Assembly: GCF_027922005.1 (NCBI RefSeq)
Contig: NZ_BSEV01000032.1
Location: forward strand, 38,117-102,116
Reading direction: 5' to 3'
DNA length: 64,000 nucleotides
Origin: Streptosporangium carneum
GTDB taxonomy: Bacteria; Actinomycetota; Actinomycetes; Streptosporangiales; Streptosporangiaceae
Numbering within the stretch: the first letter of the stretch is position 1; each line of letters starts with the position of its first letter. Shown here piece after piece: positions 57,801-64,000 of the stretch. A program made the position numbers and the translations under genes. The notes below the pieces were generated by a model. The model was not told where the DNA came from. It saw nothing but the letters and a program-made list of their open reading frames with translations, and searched no databases.

Positions 57801-59406
57801 TCACCTCGTCGGCGAAGGCGCTCAGCGTGTCGACCATCGTGTTGATGGTCTGCGCGAGCGCGGCGACCTCGCCCTTGGCCTCAACGGTGATCTTCTGCGA
57901 CAGGTCGCCCCTGGCGACCGCCGTGGCCACCTGGGCGATGGAGCGCACCTGGCTGGTCAGGTTGGAGGCCATGACGTTGACGTTGTCGGTGAGGTCCTTC
58001 CAGGTGCCCGAGACCCCGCGGACCGTGGCCTGGCCGCCGAGGTTGCCCTCGGTGCCGACCTCGCGAGCCACCCTCGTCACCTCGTCGGCGAAGGCCGACA
58101 GCTGGTCCACCATCGTGTTGATGGTGTCCTTCAGCTCCAGGATCTCGCCCCGGGCGTCCACCCGGATCTTCTGCGACAGGTCGCCCTTCGCGACCGCCGT
58201 GGTGACCTCGGCGATGCTGCGCACCTGGGCGGTGAGGTTGTCGGCCATCACGTTGACCGACTCGGTGAGCGCCTTCCAGGTGCCGGAGACGCCCTTGACG
58301 TCGGCCTGACCGCCGAGCCGCCCGTCGGTGCCGACCTCGCGGGCCACCCTCGTCACCTCGTCGGCGAACGACGACAGCTGGTCCACCATTGTGTTGAGGG
58401 TGTTCTTCAGCTCCAGGATCTCGCCGCGCGCCGAGACGGTGATCTTCTGCGACAGGTCGCCCCTCGCGACCGCCGTCGCCACCTGGGAGATGTTGCGGAC
58501 CTGGTCGGTGAGGTTGCCCGCCATGTAGTTCACCGAGTCGGTCAGGTCACGCCAGGTGCCGGAGACGCCCTTGACGTCGGCCTGACCGCCGAGCCGCCCG
58601 TCGGTGCCGACCTCGCGGGCCACCCTCGTCACCTCGTCGGCGAACGACGACAGCTGGTCCACCATGGTGTTGATGGTGTTCTTCAGCTCGAGGATCTCAC
58701 CCCGGGCGTCCACGGTGATCTTCTGCGACAGGTCGCCCTTCGCGACCGCCGTGGTGACCTGGGCGATGCTGCGGACCTGGTCGGTGAGGTTGCCCGCCAT
58801 GAAGTTCACCGAGTCGGTCAGGTCACGCCAGGTGCCGGCGACCCCGGTCACCTCCGCCTGACCGCCGAGCCGCCCGTCGGTGCCCACCTCGCGAGCCACC
58901 CTCGTCACCTCGTCGGCGAACGACGACAGCTGGTCCACCATCGTGTTGAGGGTGTTCTTCAGCTCCAGGATCTCGCCCCGGACGTCCACGGTGATCTTCT
59001 GCGACAGGTCGCCGGTCGCCACGGCGGTGGCGACCTGGGCGATGTCACGGACCTGGTCGGTGAGGTTGCCCGCCATGGCGTTGACCGAGTCGGTCAGGTC
59101 CTTCCACGTGCCGGAGACGCCCGGCACGTCGGCCTGCCCGCCCAGTTGCCCCTCCGTGCCGACCTCGCGGGCGACGCGCGTCACTTCGGAGGTGAACAGG
59201 GACAGCTGGTCCACCATGCCGTTGAAGACGGTGGCGATCTCCTTCAGCAGGCCGTCGCCCTCGTCGGGCAGGCGGGTGCCGAAGTCGCCGTCCCGTACGG
59301 CCGTGAGGCCCGCGAGGAGCTGGCGGAGATCGAGTTCCTCGACGGCTGAAGCGGTCTGAGCGGAGCCACGTCTCGCCTTGTCCGTAGTCTCAACCATGTT
59401 CACCAT
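54889..59406 (-). CDS. Poly-HAMP hybrid sensor histidine kinase (Nik1/group III-like)
   Basis: A 1505-residue soluble protein. After a 73-residue lead-in come seven tandem 92-residue HAMP-type units (residues 74-717), then a GAF domain (about 740-890), a coiled coil, HisKA with phospho-acceptor His in FLANMSHELRTPLNSLL, HATPase_c (DTGIGIAKENLSQIFDAF, GTGLGLSIS), a degenerate receiver (VLDLGMRQDGAAEF) and a C-terminal REC (VLVIDDDVRNVFAL, LVLMDIMMPEMDGY, KPVDSQEL). No membrane helix is present. The layout recalls fungal Nik1/Os-1 osmosensing kinases. ATG 59406 has AAGGG upstream; ATG 59397 is an alternative. It is divergent from a PucR gene. The signal is unknown; osmotic or wall stress is by analogy only. 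Confidence 0.93.
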   Translation of the reverse strand: MVNMVETTDKARRGSAQTASAVEELDLRQLLAGLTAVRDGDFGTRLPDEGDGLLKEIATVFNGMVDQLSLFTSEVTRVAREVGTEGQLGGQADVPGVSGTWKDLTDSVNAMAGNLTDQVRDIAQVATAVATGDLSQKITVDVRGEILELKNTLNTMVDQLSSFADEVTRVAREVGTDGRLGGQAEVTGVAGTWRDLTDSVNFMAGNLTDQVRSIAQVTTAVAKGDLSQKITVDARGEILELKNTINTMVDQLSSFADEVTRVAREVGTDGRLGGQADVKGVSGTWRDLTDSVNYMAGNLTDQVRNISQVATAVARGDLSQKITVSARGEILELKNTLNTMVDQLSSFADEVTRVAREVGTDGRLGGQADVKGVSGTWKALTESVNVMADNLTAQVRSIAEVTTAVAKGDLSQKIRVDARGEILELKDTINTMVDQLSAFADEVTRVAREVGTEGNLGGQATVRGVSGTWKDLTDNVNVMASNLTSQVRSIAQVATAVARGDLSQKITVEAKGEVAALAQTINTMVDTLSAFADEVTRVAREVGTEGELGGQARVPNVAGTWKDLTDNVNSMANNLTNQVRNIAQVTTAVAQGDLTKKIDVDARGEILELKTTINTMVDQLSSFAAEVTRVAREVGSEGRLGGQAEVEGVSGTWKRLTENVNELAGNLTRQVRAIAEVTSAVTSGDLTRSITVDASGEVAELKDNINSMVKSLRETTLANQEQDWLKSNLAHISSLMQGHRDLAVVAELVMNELAPLVSAQHGTFLLAEEKPGGPELRVVGGYGHRETSRRYGFGESLVGQAALAKRPILVEDIAAGYLTISSSLGAAGPVNLIVLPIIVEDQVLGVIELASLNRFTQVHRAFLEQLVGTIGVNVNTIVANARTDSLLAESQRLATELQVGQEELQRSNAELEEKAELLARQNRDIETKNSEIEQARQELEDRAKQLALASKYKSEFLANMSHELRTPLNSLLILAQLLAQNPARNLTAKQVEYANVIHSAGTDLLQLINDILDLSKIEAGKMNITVEPLPLRQLLDYVEATFRPLTTEKGLRFDVTVAPDVPEELLMDEQRLRQVLRNLLSNAVKFTESGSVGLRIERVARMDLLGVRDQEALAFHVVDTGIGIAKENLSQIFDAFQQADGTTSRKYGGTGLGLSISREIAALFNGEIRAVSVLGEGSTFSLCLPVADVAPDASDRRAPSGAVKPSAALPARFPAPAAETSSGGGGRRLLVVESRPNGLLSQLAESVAADLNETHGPVRLSTANDPATAVDILREDDYHCVVLDLGMRQDGAAEFLRRLDEDPALRGLPVLAHHTRTLTRPQENLLKGRSNTQPLERLPSLDELRERITLHLSAQEPGDVLPLVQASPDERPQAVEEADTVLVDRKVLVIDDDVRNVFALTNILELHGMQVLYAENGRKGIEMLSRNEDIDLVLMDIMMPEMDGYAATAAIRKMPRFANLPIIAVTAKAMQGDREKTLSAGASDYVTKPVDSQELLTRIQQWLEL
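57256..59187 (-). repeat. Seven tandem 276-bp HAMP-coding repeats
   Basis: Each unit encodes 92 residues beginning EVTRVAREVG and containing GTWKDLTDxVN, VRxIAxVxTAV, GDLSQKI and GEILELKxTINTMVDQLS. Neighbouring units are also very similar at DNA level, so slippage or recombination could change copy number, and short-read assembly could collapse it. Confidence 0.9.
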
Positions 59407-59537
59407 CGCGCCCTTCGGCCGAGAAAAGGTCAAGTCATCCTAAGGCCACGGAGCACGAGAACCAGCGGGTCGGAAGCCCTGCGAGGAACCGGACTGGTCA
59501 TGCCGAAATGCACTCAAGGGGCATATCGACTTACCAT

Positions 59538-59569
59538 ACTGTAAGGCACGTTCCGTCCTAACTTACAGT
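59538..59569. promoter_or_regulatory. Widely spaced inverted repeat between the kinase and PucR genes
   Basis: ACTGTAAG (59538-59545) and CTTACAGT (59562-59569) are exact reverse complements, separated by 16 bases. They lie 22-53 bases before the PucR start and about 130 from the kinase start. A likely dimeric regulator site, perhaps PucR itself. Confidence 0.6.
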
Positions 59570-59590
59570 CTGATCAGATACTCTCGGTGG

Positions 59591-61216
59591 GTGCTCCCAA
59601 CCATCGCCGACGTTCTCGCCTTGGACACCGTCCGCAGGGGCAACCCCCGAGTGGTCGCGGGAGCCGACCGGCTGGACACCCGGGTCCGCTGGGTCCATGT
59701 CGGGGAGGTCACCGACATCGCCCACCTGCTGCGCGGCGGAGAGCTCGTTCTCACCACCGGCATCGCGCTGCCCGACGACCCGGAGAGCCTGACCTCCTAC
59801 GTCGCGGAGCTGGCCGCCGTCGGAGCGTCCGGCCTGATCGTGGAGCTGGGCCGCAAGTTCATCAGGGAACTGCCCCGGTCCGTGGTCAACGCCGCCGAGG
59901 AGCACGGCCTGCCCCTGGTCACGCTGGCCCGCGAGACCCCCTTCGTGCAGATCACGGAGTCGGTGCACGCCAGGATCATCGACATCCAGCTCGAGGAGCT
60001 GCGCGCCTCCGAGCAGCTCCACGAGGTGTTCACCGAACTGTCGGTCGAAGGCGCCTCCCCCGCCGAGGTGCTCAGCCAGGTCGCCCGTCTCTCCGGGCGT
60101 CCCGTGCTGCTGGAGAACCTCGCCCACCAGGTGCTGGCCTGCGAGACCGCGGGACGCGACACCGGGGCGTTGCTGGCGAGCTGGGAGACGCGTTCGAGGG
60201 CGGTGGCCCCTGAGGGGCGGACCGCCTACGACTCCTCCTCCGGCTGGCTGGTCACCATGGTCGGCGCGCGGGGCCAGGACTGGGGCAGGCTGATCCTGCT
60301 GTGCGACAGCACCCCCGGACCACGCGACATCGTGCTCGCCGAACGCGCCGCGACCACCCTCGCGCTGGGCCGCCTGCTCGAGCGCCACCAGGAGTCACTG
60401 GAACGCCAGGCCCACGGCACGATCATCACCGGCATCCTGACCCACGCCTACTCCGACCCCGAGGAGGCCGCGGCCCGCGCCAGGGCGGTCGGCGTGCCGC
60501 TCACGGGGCGCAAGCTGATCAGCGTGGTGCTGCGCGTCTGCGAGCCGCAGGAAGGCCCCCTCGAAGGTCAGGAACAGCTCGCGAAGCTCGGCGAGCTGGC
60601 CGACGCCGCAGCCGCGGCCTGCCGCGACGCCCGCTTTCCCGCCCTGGTCGGCGCCCTCGACCAGAACCGCGTCGGCGTCCTGCTCCCCCTGCCCCCGCGC
60701 ACCCTCGCCGAGCCCTCGCTGACCACGCTCGCCGACCGGCTGCGCATGACCTTCACCACCCCCTTCGTCCTGGCCGCGGGCTCGGTCGTCGAGTCGATCC
60801 GCGACGTACGGCGGAGCTTCCTCGAAGCCGAGCAGGTCGCCGACGTCGCCGTCAGACAACCCGACGGGCGCGCCTTCTACCGGCTGCCCGACCTGCGCCT
60901 GCGCGGCCTGTTGCACCTGCTGAGAGACGACGCCCGCCTGCAGACCTTCGCCGAGCGCGAGCTCGGCCCCCTGCTGGCCCACGACGCCCAGCGCGGCGGC
61001 GACCTGACCAGGATCCTGCGCATCTACCTGGCCGCGGGCCGCAACAAGGCCGTCGCCGCGCAGAAGGCCCACCTGTCCCGGCCCGCCTTCTACGACCGGC
61101 TCCGTAGGCTGGAACGCGTTCTCGACATCGACCTGGACGACATCGAGTCCTGTCTCTCCCTCCACGTCGCGTTGCTGGCGCTGGAATCCTTCAGGAGAGA
61201 CAACCCCCGCACCTGA
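59591..61216 (+). CDS. PucR family transcriptional regulator
   Basis: A 541-residue regulator. PucR N-terminal domain (LPTIADVLALDTVRRGNPRVV, RWVHVGEVTDIAHLLRGGELVLTTG), central GGDEF-like region (PLTGRKLISVVLRV, LDQNRVGVLLPL), and C-terminal HTH_30 (ILRIYLAAGRNKAVAAQKAHL, SRPAFYDRLRRLERVLDIDLD). GTG 59591 starts the domain, with GATACT eight bases upstream. It is followed at 9 bases by a cupin gene and preceded by an inverted repeat. In other actinomycetes such regulators act in purine, amino-acid or amine catabolism. Its target here may be the cupin operon. Confidence 0.9.
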   Translation: MLPTIADVLALDTVRRGNPRVVAGADRLDTRVRWVHVGEVTDIAHLLRGGELVLTTGIALPDDPESLTSYVAELAAVGASGLIVELGRKFIRELPRSVVNAAEEHGLPLVTLARETPFVQITESVHARIIDIQLEELRASEQLHEVFTELSVEGASPAEVLSQVARLSGRPVLLENLAHQVLACETAGRDTGALLASWETRSRAVAPEGRTAYDSSSGWLVTMVGARGQDWGRLILLCDSTPGPRDIVLAERAATTLALGRLLERHQESLERQAHGTIITGILTHAYSDPEEAAARARAVGVPLTGRKLISVVLRVCEPQEGPLEGQEQLAKLGELADAAAAACRDARFPALVGALDQNRVGVLLPLPPRTLAEPSLTTLADRLRMTFTTPFVLAAGSVVESIRDVRRSFLEAEQVADVAVRQPDGRAFYRLPDLRLRGLLHLLRDDARLQTFAERELGPLLAHDAQRGGDLTRILRIYLAAGRNKAVAAQKAHLSRPAFYDRLRRLERVLDIDLDDIESCLSLHVALLALESFRRDNPRT

Positions 61217-61225
61217 AAGGCCCCC

Positions 61226-61621
61226 ATGCCCGAGATCCTCGTCCCCGAGACCGCCGACCTTGCCCGTATGGTCGGCGCCGCCGGTCTCTTCGCCGTCCCC
61301 GCCGGCGACGTACGGCTGTCGCCCGACGAGCTGGACCCCGCCCAGATCCTGGCGGGCTCGCCCCAGACCTCCTCGGTCGAGCTGTGGTCCTCCCCCGACG
61401 GCTCCCAGAGCAGGGGCATCTGGGAGATCACCCCGGGCACCGTCACCGACGTCGAACGCGACGAGATCTTCGTGGTCCTGTCAGGCCGCGCCACCGTGGA
61501 GGTGGAGGGCGGCGCCAGCATCGAACTCGTCCCGGGATCGGTCTGCCTGCTCGCCGAGGGCGCCAAGACCACCTGGATCGTCCACGAGACCCTCCGCAAG
61601 GTGTACCACTCCATCTCTTGA
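61226..61621 (+). CDS. Cupin domain protein
   Basis: A 131-residue single cupin. Strand motifs: SSVELWSSPDGSQSRGIWEITPG, VERDEIFVVLSGRATVEVEGG, LVPGSVCLLAEGAKTTW, VHETLRKVYH. It resembles DUF861/(S)-ureidoglycine aminohydrolase-like cupins; the first metal motif is incomplete, so enzymatic activity is uncertain. It begins 9 bases after the PucR stop with GAAAGG-like ribosome sequence inside the spacer, so the two form an operon. It may be an enzyme or sensor in the pathway that the regulator controls. Confidence 0.85.
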   Translation: MPEILVPETADLARMVGAAGLFAVPAGDVRLSPDELDPAQILAGSPQTSSVELWSSPDGSQSRGIWEITPGTVTDVERDEIFVVLSGRATVEVEGGASIELVPGSVCLLAEGAKTTWIVHETLRKVYHSIS

Positions 61622-62052
61622 CACCCTCCCGGCCGAAGCCGGGGTTCACGGTTCACGACCCCGCCCAGCGGCTGGAGGGCTCCCCGCCCTGAAGGACAGG
61701 GCATCCACGCCGGAGGAACGCCCGGAGGAACGCAGTGAGGGATCCGGAGGCTCACAGCCCCATGACGCCACGGGCCGTACGAAACCAGACTTCCGTACGG
61801 CCCGCCTTCGCCTGACCATTTGCCATGAATATGACCCCTGTCATGGACACGACGCGCCTAGGAGTCATGTCACCAGCGCGTACGCGGAGACCAAAGCCGG
61901 GCGCGGTTCGGACGAACAGTGTCGTCATCCACAAAGACACCGTGTGGGAAAGAACACTTTCTCGAGACGTTTAGCGTGTTTCGCTCACCTTGGCAGGTAG
62001 ATCTCGGCACGATGGTGCACCGAAGCATGGTCACCAACGGGGAGAGATATAC
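61622..62052. other. Non-coding region with three hairpins between the cupin and phosphodiester glycosidase genes
   Basis: No credible gene. CCCGGC-CGAA-GCCGGG (61628-61643) follows the cupin stop by six bases and probably terminates it. GCCCTG-AAGGA-CAGGGC (61686-61702), inside CCCCGCCCTGAAGGACAGGG, looks like palindromic ends of IS200/IS605-type elements. CGGGCCGTACG/CGTACGGCCCG (61771-61781 and 61794-61804) is a perfect 11-bp stem. ATGAC-CCCT-GTCAT lies near 61830. The right end (61930-62040) holds the promoter of the next gene, with GGAGAG before its ATG. Confidence 0.5.
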
Positions 62053-63519
62053 ATGTCACGACGTCTCGTCGTCGGGCTTACAGCCGTAACACTTGTTGTC
62101 ACCGCGATTCCGGCCCAGGCGGAACGAGCTGCTCTGACCTTCCCCGCCTCGGCGTTCCCTCTCGGCGCGAACGTGGCGACGGTGAAGAAGGACCAGCGCA
62201 ACGTGGCCGCCGGAGTGAACCTTTTCAGTGTGCGGTACGGCACGTCCACCCAGGGATGGACCGTGGCGGTGCTGATGCCCAACGGACACGAGGACGGCAC
62301 CCTCGCCACCGCTCAGGCGAAGGCCGAGCAGGTGGAGGCCGCCGGGTTCACCCCGAGCCTCCAGAAGGTGGTCCAGCCCGCCGCCGCCGACGCGCCGGCC
62401 GTTGAGCGCTATGTGGTCCGTGTGGGAATGTGGACGCTCAAGCAGCGCGCCAAGGCCGACAAGGTGGTCAAGGAGCTCAAGGAGTTCGACATCAGGGCCA
62501 AGGCCGACTACCTCGGCGACGACGGCCTGGAGACCACGGGCCCCTGGAACCTCCGCGTGCTGATGGTGGACCCGAAGGCCTTCAGGGGATCGTTCAAGAC
62601 CAGCGTCGGGCGCAGCATCGCCAAGAGCGAGAGCACCAGTTCGATGTCGAAGCTCACCGGCGCCATCGCCGGCGTCAACGGCGGCTTCTTCAACATCCAC
62701 ACGGTCAAGGAGATCAAGGGAGACCCGATGGGGATCTCCGTGGTCGGCGGCAAACTTCTCAGCGAGGCGGTGACAGGCCGGACCGGTCTGGTCATGAGCG
62801 GCCGCAAGATCAAGATCACGGAGTTGAAGACGACCGTCACCGCGACCTCGTCCGACGGGACGAGAACCGAGGTCCACGGAGTCAACCGTGCCCCCGCCGC
62901 CGACGAACTCGTGCTCTACACCGAGGAGTTCGGGACCAAGACCGCGGCCGACGGCGGCACTGAAGCCGTGATCGACGCCCAGGGCCGAGTCGTCTCCGCC
63001 CGTCAGGCGGGCGGCGCCGTACCTCGTGGTTTCTCTGTGCTCCACGGCACCGGCGTCATGTCCGACTGGCTGCTCGAGCACGCCGCGGAGACCGCGACCG
63101 TGAAGGTGGACACCAAGGTCATCGACCTGCGGACCCGGCGGGCCGTGCCCCTCACTCCCACGACCTACGTCATGGGCGGCGGTGTCGGCCTGGTCAGAAA
63201 CGGCCGGATTCACATCAGCGCGCTGGCCGACGGACACGCCTCCCTCAACATGATGCTCCGCCGCCACCCCCGGACGATGGCCGGAGTCACCAAGAACGGC
63301 GGCCTGATCCTGGCCACGGTCGACGGCCGCATTCCCGGCGTCACCGTGGGAGCCTCGATGGTCGAGGCGGCACAGCTTATGCGCTGGCTGGGCGCCAAGC
63401 AGGCCATCAACCTCGACGGCGGCGGATCGAGCGCGATGGTCGTGGGCAACAAGGTGGTCAACCAGCCCTCAGACGGCGTCGAGCGCCCCGTGGGTGACGC
63501 CTTGTTCGTCACCCCCTGA
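62053..63519 (+). CDS. Secreted phosphodiester glycosidase (NAGPA/DUF2233) with SPOR-like N-terminal repeats
   Basis: A 488-residue exported protein. Signal peptide (LVVGLTAVTLVVTAIPAQA), then two SPOR-like segments (WTVAVLMPNGHEDGTLATAQ, YVVRVGMWTLKQRAKADKVV), then the phosphodiester glycosidase domain from about 185 with AIAGVNGGFFNI and the C-terminal INLDGGGSSAMVVGNKVVNQ. The family removes sugars linked through phosphodiesters (as in the human uncovering enzyme) or acts on wall glycans; SPOR modules bind peptidoglycan. A wall-associated role is therefore plausible. ATG 62053 is preceded by GGAGAG at seven bases. Confidence 0.9.
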   Translation: MSRRLVVGLTAVTLVVTAIPAQAERAALTFPASAFPLGANVATVKKDQRNVAAGVNLFSVRYGTSTQGWTVAVLMPNGHEDGTLATAQAKAEQVEAAGFTPSLQKVVQPAAADAPAVERYVVRVGMWTLKQRAKADKVVKELKEFDIRAKADYLGDDGLETTGPWNLRVLMVDPKAFRGSFKTSVGRSIAKSESTSSMSKLTGAIAGVNGGFFNIHTVKEIKGDPMGISVVGGKLLSEAVTGRTGLVMSGRKIKITELKTTVTATSSDGTRTEVHGVNRAPAADELVLYTEEFGTKTAADGGTEAVIDAQGRVVSARQAGGAVPRGFSVLHGTGVMSDWLLEHAAETATVKVDTKVIDLRTRRAVPLTPTTYVMGGGVGLVRNGRIHISALADGHASLNMMLRRHPRTMAGVTKNGGLILATVDGRIPGVTVGASMVEAAQLMRWLGAKQAINLDGGGSSAMVVGNKVVNQPSDGVERPVGDALFVTP

Positions 63520-63885
63520 CCCGGTCTCCCGAAGGCCCACTCCTGATGCCCTGGCTCCTCCCGGACCAGGGCATCTCCTTTTGTCCAGGTTCCTTGTCCA
63601 TGGCCCCGGTTTGTCCATGGCCCTGCCCACCCCGACGAGGCGCCTTTCGGACACACACCACCGCTCCCGCGAAGTTCCCGAGAAAGCCGCAGAAAGCCTC
63701 CCGGGAAAGCCCTGCGGAGGCCTTTCGGGAAATCTCGCGGAGGCCTGCCGGGAAAGACCCGGAGTAAGCCTCTGCTCCGCACCGCACCGAGCCCCGCACC
63801 GCACGACCGACCTCAGAACGACTGACCCCGGGAAGGCCTTCCCCCAACGCCGGGAAGGCCTTCCCCGAAAAGACCCCGGAAACGC
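63520..63885. repeat. Repeat-rich intergenic region beside the rRNA operon
   Basis: No gene. Tandem units of 23-24 bp share CGGGAAA (63702, 63726, 63749) and GCGGAGGCCT (63714-63723, 63737-63746). Two copies of the 14-bp palindrome GGGAAGGCCTTCCC lie at 63830-63843 and 63852-63865. The strong symmetry is unusual next to an rRNA terminator; function unknown. Confidence 0.6.
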
Positions 63886-63923
63886 AAAGAAGGGCCACCC
63901 CATACGGGGTGACCCTCCTTGAA
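63886..63923 (-). terminator. rRNA operon terminator
   Basis: On the minus strand AAGGAGGGTCACCCC, loop GTAT, GGGGTGGCCCTTCTTT: a long stem with two mismatches and a T-rich end, located directly after the 5S rRNA 3' end. Confidence 0.85.
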
Positions 63924-63928
63924 AGATT

Positions 63929-64000
63929 GTCCGGCGGCGACCTACTCTCCCACACCGTCCCCGGTGCAGTACCATCGGCGCTGAAGAGCTTAACTTCCGG
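63929..64000 (-). rRNA. rrf: 5S ribosomal RNA, 3' portion (gene continues off the right edge)
   Basis: The reverse complement reads CCGGAAGTTAAGCTCTTCAG, then CGCCGATGGTACTGCAC, then GGTGTGGGAGAGTAGGTCGC ending CGCCGGAC. These are the conserved loop C/loop E/helix IV-V blocks of actinobacterial 5S rRNA. About 72 of ~118 bases are present. The rest of the rRNA operon must lie to the right. Confidence 0.95.

Noticed and set aside
54739..59349. A 1536-codon open frame on the plus strand, antisense to the hybrid kinase
   Set aside because: It is the mirror of the repetitive high-GC kinase gene; its translation is Gly/Arg/His/Leu-rich low-complexity sequence with no domain, while the minus strand gives an intact multi-domain kinase.
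1..64000. CRISPR array, tRNA genes, intact transposase or phage genes
   Set aside because: None found by eye on either strand; a tRNAscan or CRISPR search would be needed to exclude weak cases.

Overview
The window is very GC-rich with a strong G/C bias at third codon positions. Its gene content (BTAD/SARP regulator, PucR regulators, eukaryote-type Ser/Thr kinase, GlnII glutamine synthetase with a GlnR-like box, MEP-pathway genes dxr and ispG, many GTG starts) points to a filamentous actinomycete. Streptosporangiaceae (Nonomuraea/Streptosporangium-like) is my best guess, but that is inference and not demonstrated. No tRNA, CRISPR array or intact transposase was seen. A truncated 5S rRNA on the minus strand closes the window.

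Layout. 0-2.5 kb: end of a sugar (NgcE-like) ABC operon and a divergent MerR regulator. 2.5-8 kb: glnII behind a GlnR-like box, a TrmB regulator, and a two-gene signalling module (response regulator fused to a thioredoxin-reductase-like flavoprotein, plus a cyclic-nucleotide-domain histidine kinase). 8-21 kb: S33 peptidase, a membrane-anchored SARP with an NBR1 Ig-like domain, bluB, a membrane Ser/Thr kinase, a VOC protein, a TetR/oxidoreductase pair with two visible operators, a CHAP amidase, a HipA-like kinase coupled to DUF3037, and a DUF4081 GNAT protein. 21-24.7 kb: a secreted tripeptidyl-peptidase-like enzyme and an nSTAND1 ATPase gene broken by an in-frame TAG.

24.8-33.9 kb is the highlight: a complete lasso-peptide operon on the minus strand. 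Its order is precursor (too short to be picked up as a normal gene), macrocyclase C, leader peptidase B2, cytochrome P450, YVTN beta-propeller, RRE protein B1, and a fused four-domain ABC exporter. The predicted 17-residue core starts with Leu and would be closed by an eight-residue ring to Glu8. A 15-bp hairpin separates the precursor from the enzymes.

34-64 kb: a small membrane protein, RidA, a GNAT protein, ispG and dxr, two paralogous secreted serine proteases, then an amine/amino-acid catabolism region (aldehyde dehydrogenase, PucR, gabT, saccharopine-dehydrogenase-like protein, polyamine-type binding protein, class III aminotransferase and mmsA). This is followed by a TetR regulator convergent with an EamA exporter, a giant soluble poly-HAMP hybrid histidine kinase divergent from a second PucR plus cupin, and a secreted phosphodiester glycosidase. 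The amine genes fit together: aminotransferases make semialdehydes, and the dehydrogenases oxidise them to acids or acyl-CoA. Many genes carry a TAnnnT-like box 6-7 bases before the start codon and no Shine-Dalgarno, suggesting that leaderless transcription is common here.
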